64,000 nucleotides of DNA from DASPKM01 sp963817075 (lineage in GTDB: Bacteria > Bacteroidota > Bacteroidia > Chitinophagales > Chitinophagaceae): assembly GCA_963817075.1 (NCBI GenBank), contig CAWFMT010000005.1:744001-808000 (forward strand), read 5' to 3'. A program made the position numbers and the translations under genes. Shown piece after piece: positions 1 to 7,869 of the stretch (its first letter is position 1; each line of letters starts with the position of its first letter). A model generated the notes under the pieces. The model was not told the origin of the DNA, did not search any database, and was given only the letters and a program-made list of their open reading frames with translations.

Positions 1-452
1 GGAACAAGAGCTGCAACTGAATCTATCACCACTACATCAAGTGCACCTGAAAGAATCAATCTATCAGCTATCTCAAGAGCCTGTTCGCCATAATCCGGTT
101 GAGAGATCAAAAGGTTGTCAACGTCCACCCCTAGTTTCTGGGCATAATTGCTGTCAAAGGCATGCTCTGCATCAATTATCGCACACATGCCTCCTTTCTT
201 CTGCGCTTCTGCAATGATATGAGTAGCAATGGTTGTCTTACCTGAAGATTCCGGACCATAAATTTCGATAACGCGACCACGGGGAATTCCTCCGATACCA
301 AGAGCTACATCAAGACCAATTGAACCTGTAGAAATGACCTCCATCGCATCATCGCCTTTTTCATTCATCATCATCACACTACCTTTTCCATAGTCCTTGT
401 CGATCTTATCAATCGTGAGCTTCAGCGCCTTTAGTTTTTCTGGGGTTGACAT
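1..452 (-). CDS. recA: Recombinase RecA (3' end outside window)
   Basis: RecA forms filaments on single-stranded DNA and drives homologous recombination and the SOS response. About 150 N-terminal residues are visible. The start ATG is at 452 and the reading frame stays open to the left edge, so the C-terminal part lies outside the window. The Walker A motif GPESSGKT falls at about residues 66-73, and the following segment with AIIDAEHAFD and the SQPDYGEQALEI stretch is textbook RecA core. A good Bacteroidota-type promoter lies 52-81 bases upstream. Its usual partner recX is in the same window but 40 kb away, so the two are not in one operon here. Identification is secure; nothing looks unusual in the visible part. 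Confidence 0.97.
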   Translation of the reverse strand, partial: MSTPEKLKALKLTIDKIDKDYGKGSVMMMNEKGDDAMEVISTGSIGLDVALGIGGIPRGRVIEIYGPESSGKTTIATHIIAEAQKKGGMCAIIDAEHAFDSNYAQKLGVDVDNLLISQPDYGEQALEIADRLILSGALDVVVIDSVAALV

Positions 453-772
453 ATAATTAGATTTAAGATTGGTGGTTTTTTAATTATTTAAAGTGGAGTC
501 GACCAAAATTAGTGATTGACAAATGTAGCCAAAATTATCTTATCAACACTAATTTATTTAGTAGTTATTCGACTAATCTTTTTGGCTAACCGGGTAGAAA
601 AAAATCCCCCCGAAAGCGGAGGGATGCATGAGAAAATCGTCGATTGCTGTAAACCGGATTAATGAATGCAATTTCTGCCAATAAAATACTAAAGTCAATA
701 CCACATTAAGGTAGTTTATGGTCATTCTTTGAAAAACGGAAAGGTTGATGCATTTTTGCATCAAATTCAGAT
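453..772. other. Intergenic region between recA and the DUF4920 gene
   Basis: This 320-base gap separates two divergent genes. It holds the recA promoter (504-533) and a GC-rich hairpin at 605-626. The hairpin has a 9-pair stem with one mismatch and, read on the minus strand, is followed by a run of T, so it looks like a rho-independent terminator even though no minus-strand gene is seen upstream of it. The remainder is AT-rich with nothing else recognisable. Confidence 0.5.
504..533 (-). promoter_or_regulatory. Predicted promoter of recA
   Basis: Read on the minus strand there is a -33 element TTTG (complement of 530-533), an 18-base spacer, and a -7 element TAATTTTG (complement of 504-511). 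This matches the Bacteroidota consensus TTTG-N19-TAnnTTTG within one base of spacing. Transcription would begin near 497 and give a leader of about 45 bases before the recA ATG. Confidence 0.6.
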
Positions 773-1240
773 ATGAAAAGGATATTCTTACTAGTTGCGT
801 CTCTATATATAGCAGCCGTCAGTTTTGCACAAGAGCCGAAGTCGGCTGAAAAAGGTGTTACATACGGCGCCGGCACAACTGCCGATGGTGCTGTTGCTAT
901 CAATGAAGCCGTTTCAAAAATTAATGCAGACGCAAAATACAATGGCAAGGTAAAAGCCAAAGTACTCACTGTTTGTCTTGAGAAAGGGTGCTGGATGAAG
1001 GTTGAAAGAGAAAATGGCGAACCGATGATGGTGAAGTTTAAAGATTATGGATTCTTCATGCCAAAGAATATCGTGGGCAAGGAAGTTGTTCTGGACGGAG
1101 AAGCTTCTGTCAAGGAAACTTCTGTAAAGCAATTGCGCCACTATGCTGAGGATGCCGGCAAAAGCAAAGAAGAAATCGAGAAAATAAAAGAGCCTAAGAA
1201 AGAGATCATCTTCGTTGCGAAGGGAGTCTTGGTTCTCTAA
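773..1240 (+). CDS. Secreted DUF4920 domain protein
   Basis: A 155-residue exported protein with a cleavable signal peptide (residues 1-19, ending SFAQ). The DUF4920 hallmark is present: two cysteines in CLEKGCWMKV (about residues 68-77) followed by the VKFKDYGFFMP segment, then a conserved glycine/valine-rich strand region. The family is common in Bacteroidota and its biochemical role is not established; the paired cysteines might bind a metal or form a disulfide, which is inference. It stands alone, convergent with the AlkA-type glycosylase gene downstream, with an inverted repeat between them. Confidence 0.85.
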   Translation: MKRIFLLVASLYIAAVSFAQEPKSAEKGVTYGAGTTADGAVAINEAVSKINADAKYNGKVKAKVLTVCLEKGCWMKVERENGEPMMVKFKDYGFFMPKNIVGKEVVLDGEASVKETSVKQLRHYAEDAGKSKEEIEKIKEPKKEIIFVAKGVLVL

Positions 1241-1245
1241 TATAT

Positions 1246-1326
1246 TTAACCGCTAAGTCGCCAGGACGCCAGGTTTCGCAATGAGTCTTCGCGTTTCCTG
1301 GCGTCTTTGTTTCCTGGCGGTTAAGA
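1246..1326. repeat. Intergenic inverted repeat, cgccagg/cctggcg type
   Basis: Between two convergent genes lies a long imperfect palindrome. The left arm begins taaccgctaagtcgccagg and the right arm ends cctggcggttaag, with an inner gcgtttcctggcg match. It could act as a bidirectional terminator. It belongs to a family of dispersed intergenic elements that recur through the window (see findings). Confidence 0.7.
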
Positions 1327-1332
1327 TTGTGG

Positions 1333-1953
1333 CTACTTCACTTCATCCTTCCATCGCCATAAATAAAGACAAGCATATGTTCTATACGGAGACCACCGCG
1401 AAGAAATATCAAGCATGTCCTGTCTCAATTGCTTTTTGTTTTCCTTGTCTAATTTGTAAAGTTTGATCATGGCTGTCTGAATTCCCAGGTCGTCGGCAGC
1501 AAATACATCTGGCCTTCCAAGAGTAAACATCAGCAGCATTTCCACCGTCCATTGTCCTACGCCTTTTATTGCTGTGAGATAAGTGATCAACTCTTCATTC
1601 GTCATTTTACTTAACTTTTTGCCATCCATTCCCTGTTCAAGCGCAAACCTTGCAACATTCTGAACATATCCTACTTTGGCGTTGGATAAACCAATGCCTC
1701 TGAGAGTTTCAAATGGTGTATCAAGAATTTGCTGAGGCGTGGGTTCATCCCCACCGTACAATTCGAGAAATCTTCTGAAGATCACTTCTGCCACTTTTGT
1801 AGAAAGTTGCTGGCTCATGATCGAAGAGCAAAGTCTTAAACAAACATTTTTCCTCTTGGTAAGTCTGTACGGTTTTGTAGATTCCAAAACCTTTTTGAGT
1901 TTCCGATCTTTTGAAAGATGTATTATATGATCCATGCTATCTGTTGAAATCAT
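1333..1953 (-). CDS. DNA-3-methyladenine glycosylase II (AlkA-like, HhH-GPD)
   Basis: Removes alkylated bases from DNA as the first step of base excision repair. The 206-residue protein has the helix-hairpin-helix LTAIKGVGQWTVEMLL at about residues 126-141 and, after it, the Gly/Pro region and catalytic aspartate in FAADDLGIQ (Asp154/155). The length fits the compact bacterial AlkA core without the N-terminal TBP-like domain of the E. coli enzyme. Two ATGs are possible (1953 and 1935, residue 7). No [4Fe-4S] cysteine cluster is present, which argues against an EndoIII/MutY relative. It is convergent with the DUF4920 gene and appears to be monocistronic. Confidence 0.88.
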   Translation of the reverse strand: MISTDSMDHIIHLSKDRKLKKVLESTKPYRLTKRKNVCLRLCSSIMSQQLSTKVAEVIFRRFLELYGGDEPTPQQILDTPFETLRGIGLSNAKVGYVQNVARFALEQGMDGKKLSKMTNEELITYLTAIKGVGQWTVEMLLMFTLGRPDVFAADDLGIQTAMIKLYKLDKENKKQLRQDMLDISSRWSPYRTYACLYLWRWKDEVK

Positions 1954-2068
1954 AAATATAGAACCTTTGCATATGCAATGGGAATCTTCCCGGACCCATT
2001 CGCAAGCAAGAAATGTTGCGGTCGGTGAGGGAGGGTTGATTTGTTGAATAGTTGAATGGTTGAATCTT

Positions 2069-2130
2069 AACCGCCAAGGCGCCCCCTTCGACTCCGCTCA
2101 GGACTTGCAAGGTTCCGCCAGGTTTCGCAA
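2069..2130. repeat. Dispersed intergenic repeat, aaccgccaaggcg type
   Basis: The stretch begins aaccgccaaggcgcc and ends gttccgccaggtttcgcaatgg, sharing words with the element at 1246-1326. It includes an inserted palindromic segment, ccttcgactccgctcagg. It lies 50 bases ahead of the SDR gene. No coding content. Confidence 0.55.
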
Positions 2131-2181
2131 TGGAAGATCTGTGTAATTGATAATGTCTAATTTAGGGCTAAACATTTTCTC

Positions 2182-2874
2182 ATGGATGCCACAGTCCTTA
2201 TTACTGGAGCAAATGGAAATCTTGGAACAGCAACAGTCAAAAAATTTCTTGAGGAAGGTTATAGAGTAATAGCTGTTGATGGTTCAGATTCCAAACTTCA
2301 GTTTGCCAAATCGAATAATAAATTTTCATTTCAAAATGTGGATCTTGCGAGGGAAGATAAAGCCTCAGATTTTGCTTATGAAATCATCAAAAAGTATCAA
2401 ACTATTCATGCGGCTGTATTGCTTGTCGGGGGATTTGCGATGGGAGGAATCGACAAAACCACCGGTGCTGATATTGAAAAGATGATCACGTTGAATTTTT
2501 CTACTGCATTTTATCTCGCAAAACCTATTTATCTGCATATGCGGGAGCGTGATTATGGAAGGATCATCCTAATTGGAGCCAGGCCCGCAATGAAGCCTGA
2601 GCAAGGGAAAGGAATGTTTGCGTATTCTCTTTCGAAATCTTTATTATTCAGGACTGCCGAATTTTTGAATGCCGATGCGAAGGGGAAGAATGTTGTTACT
2701 TCGGTGATTGTTCCAAGCACAATTGATACGCCACAGAACCGCGAGAGCATGCCCGACATAGATCCAGCCAACTGGGTAAAGGCAGAAGAAATTGCAAATC
2801 TGATCTCGTTTATTTGCAGTGAAGCAGGACTTGCAATTCGCGAACCCGTATATAAAATGTATGGGAATTCTTGA
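2182..2874 (+). CDS. SDR family oxidoreductase, dihydropteridine-reductase-like
   Basis: A 230-residue Rossmann-fold protein. The nucleotide-binding glycine motif is ITGANGNLG (residues 7-15) and the catalytic pair is Y148-x-x-x-K152 in YSLSK. The usual catalytic serine of classical short-chain dehydrogenases is missing: the strand before the active site reads IGARPA (131-136). That, together with LVGGFAMGG in place of NNAG, is how quinonoid dihydropteridine reductases look, so a reductase of that subgroup is the best reading. The substrate is not certain. The ATG at 2182 precedes the glycine motif by only six residues, so the start is well fixed. Flanked on both sides by repeat elements. Confidence 0.8.
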   Translation: MDATVLITGANGNLGTATVKKFLEEGYRVIAVDGSDSKLQFAKSNNKFSFQNVDLAREDKASDFAYEIIKKYQTIHAAVLLVGGFAMGGIDKTTGADIEKMITLNFSTAFYLAKPIYLHMRERDYGRIILIGARPAMKPEQGKGMFAYSLSKSLLFRTAEFLNADAKGKNVVTSVIVPSTIDTPQNRESMPDIDPANWVKAEEIANLISFICSEAGLAIREPVYKMYGNS

Positions 2875-2879
2875 CGGCT

Positions 2880-2925
2880 TAACCGCGAAGGCTCCCTGCG
2901 CAACCTTGCGCAAAGAACAATTCGT
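2880..2925. repeat. Dispersed intergenic repeat, aaccgcgaagg type
   Basis: Directly after the SDR stop codon lies aaccgcgaaggctccctgcg followed by cgcaaagaac words, another short copy of the dispersed cgcaaag/accgc family. Nothing coding is visible between the two convergent genes. Confidence 0.5.
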
Positions 2926-2948
2926 GTAATTCGATAGAATTCGTGTTA

Positions 2949-4160
2949 TCAATAATTCAACCGCAATTCAACTCTACGATTCTTAGCTCTCCCAGCTTCA
3001 GTTTCATTTGAATCGATCGGACTGTCTTGTCCAAATCCTTTCGCAATAATCCTGCTTGAAGAAACTCCTCTGCTTACGAGAAAAGTCAATACTGAATTCG
3101 CACGTCTTTCGCTCAATAACTTGTTTCTCTCTGGAGTTCCTTCGTTATCTGTGTGCCCATCGATACTCAACTTCAAATCGGGATTGTGCCTTAGAATATT
3201 GACAATTGCTCCAAGTGCCAAATAAGATTCTGGAAGTAATTCGAAGCTTGCTGTTTTGAATAGAATTTTTTTAGCTGCCATGTCAACTGCCTGACGAACT
3301 TCCTTTTTAACCGGAGGACATCCGTTCAATTCCTTTGTCCCTGCCTGGGAAATACATGCATCCAGTTCATCATTGATTCCATCCCCATCTGTATCAGGAA
3401 TCGGACATCCATCGTACTTCTTAATTCCAGCTACGCCAGGACATTTATCTTGTTTATCGGTGATGCCATCTGCATCTGCATCAGGACATCCGTTCATTGA
3501 TTTCAATCCCGCGAGGTCTGGACACTGATCCTGTGCATCTTCAACTCCATCAAGATCACGATCTGGATTACTTTTAGGAGCAGGAGTAACCTTGGGTGGT
3601 TTTACTGTTTTGGTTTTCTTGTTTTTTCCAAAATTCACAGCCAATCCAGCGCTATAGAAATAATGATTTGTAAGTGTGTTGCTCAATCGCAGTCTGCGTT
3701 CAACGTTGAAAACAGGAACTACACGATGTGAAACATTTATTTGCAATCCTCCACCTGCAAAAACATAATGGCCCAGATAGGTTTTGATAGATGAGGCTCC
3801 CATTCCAACTGTAAAATATGGTTGAATTATTTTTCTTGGTTGCATTAATCTCCAACGAATGGATAGATCTACTTCAACCATGATCTGCTTTGACCCAAAT
3901 GCTCTTTCTATTTTCATTACGCTATCGGCCTGTGTCACATTTACTTTTGCAGACCAGTCAAATTTTCGCTGAAGACCGCGCGTGTATGCCAACCCAATTC
4001 CAGGAAATCCGGTTGAAATGCCTGAAAAAATGGATGGATCCTTAAAATCCGAAACAGAATAGAAGACCTGAATACCAGTTGGATGTACGTAATCAGATTT
4101 CTGCGCTAAGGCGGATATGGAAGAGAATATTAAGCAGCAAATGAAGAATTGCTTTTTCAT
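2949..4160 (-). CDS. OmpA family protein with thrombospondin type 3 repeats
   Basis: A 403-residue envelope protein. A signal peptide (1-19, ending ALAQ) is followed by an N-terminal beta-rich domain of about 170 residues, probably a small outer-membrane barrel. A linker of about three thrombospondin type 3 repeats (roughly 198-285) carries calcium loops such as DTDGDGIND and paired cysteines. A C-terminal OmpA/MotB peptidoglycan-binding domain (roughly 295-403) has IDGHTDNEGTPERN and SERRANSV. Proteins of this layout anchor the outer membrane to the cell wall. The ATG at 4158-4160 leads straight into the signal peptide. No partner gene is adjacent. Confidence 0.93.
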   Translation of the reverse strand: MKKQFFICCLIFSSISALAQKSDYVHPTGIQVFYSVSDFKDPSIFSGISTGFPGIGLAYTRGLQRKFDWSAKVNVTQADSVMKIERAFGSKQIMVEVDLSIRWRLMQPRKIIQPYFTVGMGASSIKTYLGHYVFAGGGLQINVSHRVVPVFNVERRLRLSNTLTNHYFYSAGLAVNFGKNKKTKTVKPPKVTPAPKSNPDRDLDGVEDAQDQCPDLAGLKSMNGCPDADADGITDKQDKCPGVAGIKKYDGCPIPDTDGDGINDELDACISQAGTKELNGCPPVKKEVRQAVDMAAKKILFKTASFELLPESYLALGAIVNILRHNPDLKLSIDGHTDNEGTPERNKLLSERRANSVLTFLVSRGVSSSRIIAKGFGQDSPIDSNETEAGRAKNRRVELRLNY

Positions 4161-4278
4161 GGATTTGGATATTAGTCTTTAGGATCAGGAGCTTGGCGTT
4201 ATTTCATAGAACACCCAGCCGAATGATCCTTCAGTTTTAAAAACGCAAAAAAGCGTGGATTCGTACCTACCTATGAGG

Positions 4279-4581
4279 TCATCTTGAAGTGTCTCCTTGG
4301 ATATATACTTCCCTTTTGTCCTCAGGAGGAAGTTCCTTAACCCAGTTATGTATATGTGTTTGAAGGGGTTGTGACCTCAGTTGCTCTCTAAGGAGAAGTC
4401 CGAGGTACAAAGGAAGTTCATATGTAACTCCCTGTTCATTTACACGAAATCGTGAAGAAGAAGGATTCCAGGTAAGGTTTCGGTTAGTCATAGCAATACA
4501 GTTTAATCGTTTGTGAACTCCGCAACCCGGAGTTTCCTGTAATAAGAACTCATTATGATGGATTTTAATATACGGTTTCAT
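4279..4581 (-). CDS. Hypothetical protein, 100 residues
   Basis: An ATG-initiated frame of 100 codons between two oppositely placed envelope genes. I do not recognise the product. It has no signal peptide or membrane segment. The C-terminal half (ELPLYLGLLLREQLRSQPLQ, then a KELPPEDKREVYIQG tail) looks like a soluble helical domain. Codon choice resembles the neighbours. It may be a real small gene or chance; there is no terminator or operon context to settle this. Confidence 0.4.
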   Translation of the reverse strand: MKPYIKIHHNEFLLQETPGCGVHKRLNCIAMTNRNLTWNPSSSRFRVNEQGVTYELPLYLGLLLREQLRSQPLQTHIHNWVKELPPEDKREVYIQGDTSR

Positions 4582-4636
4582 AGATTGTTGATCCTAGTCA
4601 AGACAGAAGTGGTGCGCTTGGTGAAAGTTCTTAATC

Positions 4637-5476
4637 CTAATGCTGCGGATTTGTTTTTCCGCATTTCCATATAATTCCCTGTTGCGAAAATGAAGGCCCA
4701 ATATCAGGAATCAGCTGATATGAAATCAATTTCCCTTCGCCATCAACCTGGTGATTTACCAAGCCATAATTTCCAAGAAAATAATGAGTCTCCAGCCCAG
4801 CCCTGGTTCGTATTCTAATATTTCTGGGATTCAATTCGGGAAAGAAATCCAGGTATTGCAGAAGCGTCATCCCCTCTTTCGAAAATCCTATAAGTTCATC
4901 GAAATAAACCTGGGTTTTTATTCGCTTGCTGTAGTCATACTCATAGAATGACCCGGAATACACGCCGAGATCAGGCTCAAATTTTTTCATCGACAAGATA
5001 TTTCCGTTCTGATCATAGAAACATTTGAATTTTCCAAAATCACCCATATGTTTTACTGAATCGAGCCTGTTATTTAAATAAGTAAATGTTGTTTGAAATC
5101 CAGGAGTTGACGTATTTGAAGTGATCGTTGCAGGTCGACCTGCATTGTTAAATGTGATTACAAAAGCCGTATCTAAAGGATGACTTTTATAAACAAGCCA
5201 TAGTTTTTTTTGATTACTCTTCAATATCAAACTCTGGAGAATTCGAGGTTGAAATCCATAAAAACAGAGATCGATCTCCTCTACAAACTTGCCAGACTTG
5301 TCATATGTTTTCTTAAATAGGTAGGGTGAGGTCCCGAGATTCGATACGGAATATTGCTGAACCAGGCAATCGGGCAAGCCCTGAACAAAATCCTGGATCT
5401 TGTTGCAATTCCAGGAACCGAAGGCAATTAATAACCAAAGAATAGAAAATAGGAATGCCCTAAATGAATTTTTCAT
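4637..5476 (-). CDS. Secreted protein with YD-like (DUF4595-like) repeats
   Basis: A 279-residue exported protein. Residues 1-22 form a hydrophobic signal followed by a cysteine at WNCNK, which could be a lipidation site although the residues before it do not match the usual lipobox well. The body alternates short strands of the type FNNAGRPATIT, FYDQNGNILSMKKF and FYEYDYSKRI, the pattern of DUF4595/YD-like beta repeats seen in Bacteroidota surface lipoproteins. No enzyme motif is visible. Function unknown. It is alone, reading away from the FAD oxidoreductase region. Confidence 0.65.
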   Translation of the reverse strand: MKNSFRAFLFSILWLLIAFGSWNCNKIQDFVQGLPDCLVQQYSVSNLGTSPYLFKKTYDKSGKFVEEIDLCFYGFQPRILQSLILKSNQKKLWLVYKSHPLDTAFVITFNNAGRPATITSNTSTPGFQTTFTYLNNRLDSVKHMGDFGKFKCFYDQNGNILSMKKFEPDLGVYSGSFYEYDYSKRIKTQVYFDELIGFSKEGMTLLQYLDFFPELNPRNIRIRTRAGLETHYFLGNYGLVNHQVDGEGKLISYQLIPDIGPSFSQQGIIWKCGKTNPQH

Positions 5477-5648
5477 GCTGAATGGGTTTAGTGTTCAACA
5501 ACTCAAAAACTATCTAATGAACCAGGGCCAAATGAATGGTGAGTAATCAGGGAATAGATTGAGAGGAATTCTAGTTGGGATGAAGTGAACTTGTGAAAGG
5601 TACTTTGCTAATCAACCATATTTGAAGGTAAGGAATTTCAGAATTAAA

Positions 5649-5676
5649 AAAGACCTCACCGAGGTCTTTATCTAAA
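5649..5676 (-). terminator. Rho-independent terminator after the FAD oxidoreductase gene
   Basis: A perfect 9-pair stem, aaagacctc (5649-5657) with gaggtcttt (5661-5669) and a 3-base loop. It has A-runs on the left, so on the minus strand the stem is followed by T residues. It lies 44 bases past the stop codon of the oxidoreductase gene at 5713. Confidence 0.75.
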
Positions 5677-5712
5677 TTGAAAAAAAATATTTCTACCAGT
5701 GCGGAGCGTTTA

Positions 5713-7089
5713 CTACTTTGAAATATTCTGATTCATCCTGAATAGATTTTCGGGATCGTAAATTGCCTTCAAGTCTGAAAGTCGTTGATAGTTCTTTCCA
5801 AACGCTTCTTTTATCCGTTCTTCTCCTTCAATTCCCAGGAGATTTACATAAACTCTGTGACTGGAAAATTCCTGCATATCATCGTATAGCTTTCTTGCCC
5901 AGCTAATATTTTTCTCATCGTCCTCTTTATTGACCCAGTGTGAGATGATTACCAGATCAAATTCATTTTGTCGATGAGGATATGCAGCACCACCATTCGG
6001 CTCCCGACTAGCCGCCCCTCCGTAAAGCTCAAGTATGGCAGCAGAGATAGGTGATGGGACCTCTTTCACATTTGATATAATTGTATCGATGGCCTCATCA
6101 GACAAAGACTTAAGAAAACAGGATTTCCAATAAAACCGATTTCCGTGAGGGAAAGCAGGATCCAGCATAGTTTGTAAGAGTGTATATGGCATTGGTTGCA
6201 TCAGGTCAACAAGTGGTTGGCCGAAAGAACGCAATTCTTTTAAAGCTGATTCGCCTTTTTCCAGATCACCGCAATAGCAACCAATCAGCGCGATCGCGGG
6301 AACTCCATCAGGTGTTGTGAGCATGCTGGCATACAGCGTTAATTCCTCTGGAGCAGTCTTCATGAATTCTCTATAAAACTGTAGGACCTCCCTGGACTTG
6401 TCCTGTGGATGAATGATCATACCACCTAAAATGGTATCAACTGGATGTAATTGAAATTTCATCGAGGTCACTACACCAAAATTTCCTGCTCCACCTCGAA
6501 TACCCCAGAAGAGTTCTGCATGTTGGGATGTATTGGCCACCAACCTCAACCCATCAGCAGTAACTATTTCAGCCTCCAGCAAATTGTCACAACTCAATCC
6601 GTGTTTACGAACTAACCATCCAACTCCTCCTCCGATCGTAAGTCCTGCGACACCGGTTGAAGAAATCAATCCTCCGGTCGTGGCAAGTCCATGCTCCTGA
6701 GTAGCTCTATCAAAATCACCCCAGGTTGCACCTGCTTCGCTAATGGCGATCCTCGACTCAGGTTCTACGACTACTTTTCTCATTAGCGATAGATCGATCA
6801 TAAGACCATCATCACAAACAGCATTTCCCGTTACGTTATGACCACCTGCCTTAATTGAGATCACAAGCTTATGCGTCCTTGCAAAATTCACAGCATTAAT
6901 TACATCCGCGGTACTCTTGCATCTGGCGATAAGTGCAGGACGCTTGTTGATCATACCATTCCAGATGAGTCTCGCCTCATCGTACCCTTCATCCCCGGGC
7001 TGAAGCAAATCACCATCTAATTTTTTTCTCAACTCTTCTATTGCTTCCAGAAGGTTCAAGATCTTGTCGGTCATTGTAATTTGTTCCAT
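5713..7089 (-). CDS. FAD-linked oxidase, berberine-bridge-enzyme type
   Basis: A flavoprotein oxidase of about 458 residues. The N-terminal PCMH FAD-binding domain contains SIKAGGHNVTGNAV, whose His84 is the expected 8-alpha-histidyl FAD attachment site, and GVAGLTIGGGVGW. The C-terminal berberine-bridge domain ends in YDPENLFRMNQNI. The cysteine that gives bicovalent FAD binding in many relatives is replaced (ISSTGVAG), so single covalent attachment is predicted. The start chosen is the ATG at 7087-7089; the frame extends to a TTG at 7116 but that adds nothing conserved. No signal peptide, so a cytoplasmic enzyme; the substrate cannot be read from the sequence. Followed by a clear terminator. 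Confidence 0.88.
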   Translation of the reverse strand: MEQITMTDKILNLLEAIEELRKKLDGDLLQPGDEGYDEARLIWNGMINKRPALIARCKSTADVINAVNFARTHKLVISIKAGGHNVTGNAVCDDGLMIDLSLMRKVVVEPESRIAISEAGATWGDFDRATQEHGLATTGGLISSTGVAGLTIGGGVGWLVRKHGLSCDNLLEAEIVTADGLRLVANTSQHAELFWGIRGGAGNFGVVTSMKFQLHPVDTILGGMIIHPQDKSREVLQFYREFMKTAPEELTLYASMLTTPDGVPAIALIGCYCGDLEKGESALKELRSFGQPLVDLMQPMPYTLLQTMLDPAFPHGNRFYWKSCFLKSLSDEAIDTIISNVKEVPSPISAAILELYGGAASREPNGGAAYPHRQNEFDLVIISHWVNKEDDEKNISWARKLYDDMQEFSSHRVYVNLLGIEGEERIKEAFGKNYQRLSDLKAIYDPENLFRMNQNISK

Positions 7090-7237
7090 AGCAATTGATT
7101 TGAAATTTGAAAACAATTTTGCTTTACACTTCTGGCTCAGGAGGGAATTCTGCCTAATGAATCAAAGGGTTCAGAAGTCAAAAAGGAGTATGTTAATATC
7201 GCAAATTATTCTGTTAAACAAGCCTACCAATTCAATT

Positions 7238-7639
7238 TTATTTGTCCACCAAATCAATCCAGGTCTGTATGACGGTAAGCAATGATTTTCCCCTGGCTTC
7301 AACATCATGTATGTCTTTGAATGTGACCGTTCGCCTGCCATCCTTATAGTCGCCTTCCAGCAAACCAGATTTATCGTTCAGCTTTGCTCCGTTTGGAAAG
7401 ACAAGCATTATTCTTTCTTTAAAAAGATTAAAGACAGCAATATCTCTTTTATATTCTTTTGGATCGAACGCCTTCATTTCACCGGTATAATAAAAACTTG
7501 GATTGTTCCATTTGATTCGCTCTCCAATTTCAATATGCGAGCTGAGAATGATTTTTCGAATTGCCTCAACTACACTCCTGATTGATGGATCGAGTTTCTG
7601 AATATGAGTTGAAACTTCAGTGCCGGCTGGATTTTTCAT
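7238..7639 (-). CDS. DUF1801 domain protein
   Basis: A 133-residue protein of the DUF1801 (YdhG-like) family: an N-terminal helix pair (VSTHIQKLDPSIRSVVEAIR), then the conserved IKWNNPSFYYTGEMKAF segment and DIAVFNLFKERIMLVFPNG. These small cytoplasmic proteins are widespread in Bacteroidota and have no settled function. It ends about 150 bases before the FAD oxidase gene on the same strand, so the two could share a transcript. Confidence 0.8.
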   Translation of the reverse strand: MKNPAGTEVSTHIQKLDPSIRSVVEAIRKIILSSHIEIGERIKWNNPSFYYTGEMKAFDPKEYKRDIAVFNLFKERIMLVFPNGAKLNDKSGLLEGDYKDGRRTVTFKDIHDVEARGKSLLTVIQTWIDLVDK

Positions 7640-7645
7640 ATTTTT

Positions 7646-7684
7646 TTACCGCAGAGAACATGAGAAGCAGAGAAACCGCAAATG
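7646..7684. repeat. Dispersed repeat, ccgcagagaacatgagaagcag type
   Basis: A single unit reading ttaccgcagagaacatgag followed by aagcagag words, upstream of the DUF1801 gene and 185 bases ahead of the permease gene. Reverse-complement copies (catgttctctgcggt) occur at 10.3, 40.5 and 40.7 kb. Non-coding. Confidence 0.65.
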
Positions 7685-7869
7685 CTAAGTATTTTTCTAT
7701 TGCTTGTAATATTACCGGACAAATCATGTATCGAAAGCGAACAAATCGTGATTAAAGCTCAACTAAAACATTGTAACCCAATATATACACAAATGGCATT
7801 CAAATTGGGCGAAATGATCAACCATTCCCCAATTACTATTAACTGATCTTCATTAATCAATCTGATTGT

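Noticed and set aside
573..764. 63-codon minus-strand frame overlapping the 605-626 hairpin
   Set aside because: It crosses a terminator-like hairpin, has no family signal, and codon use is unlike the neighbours.
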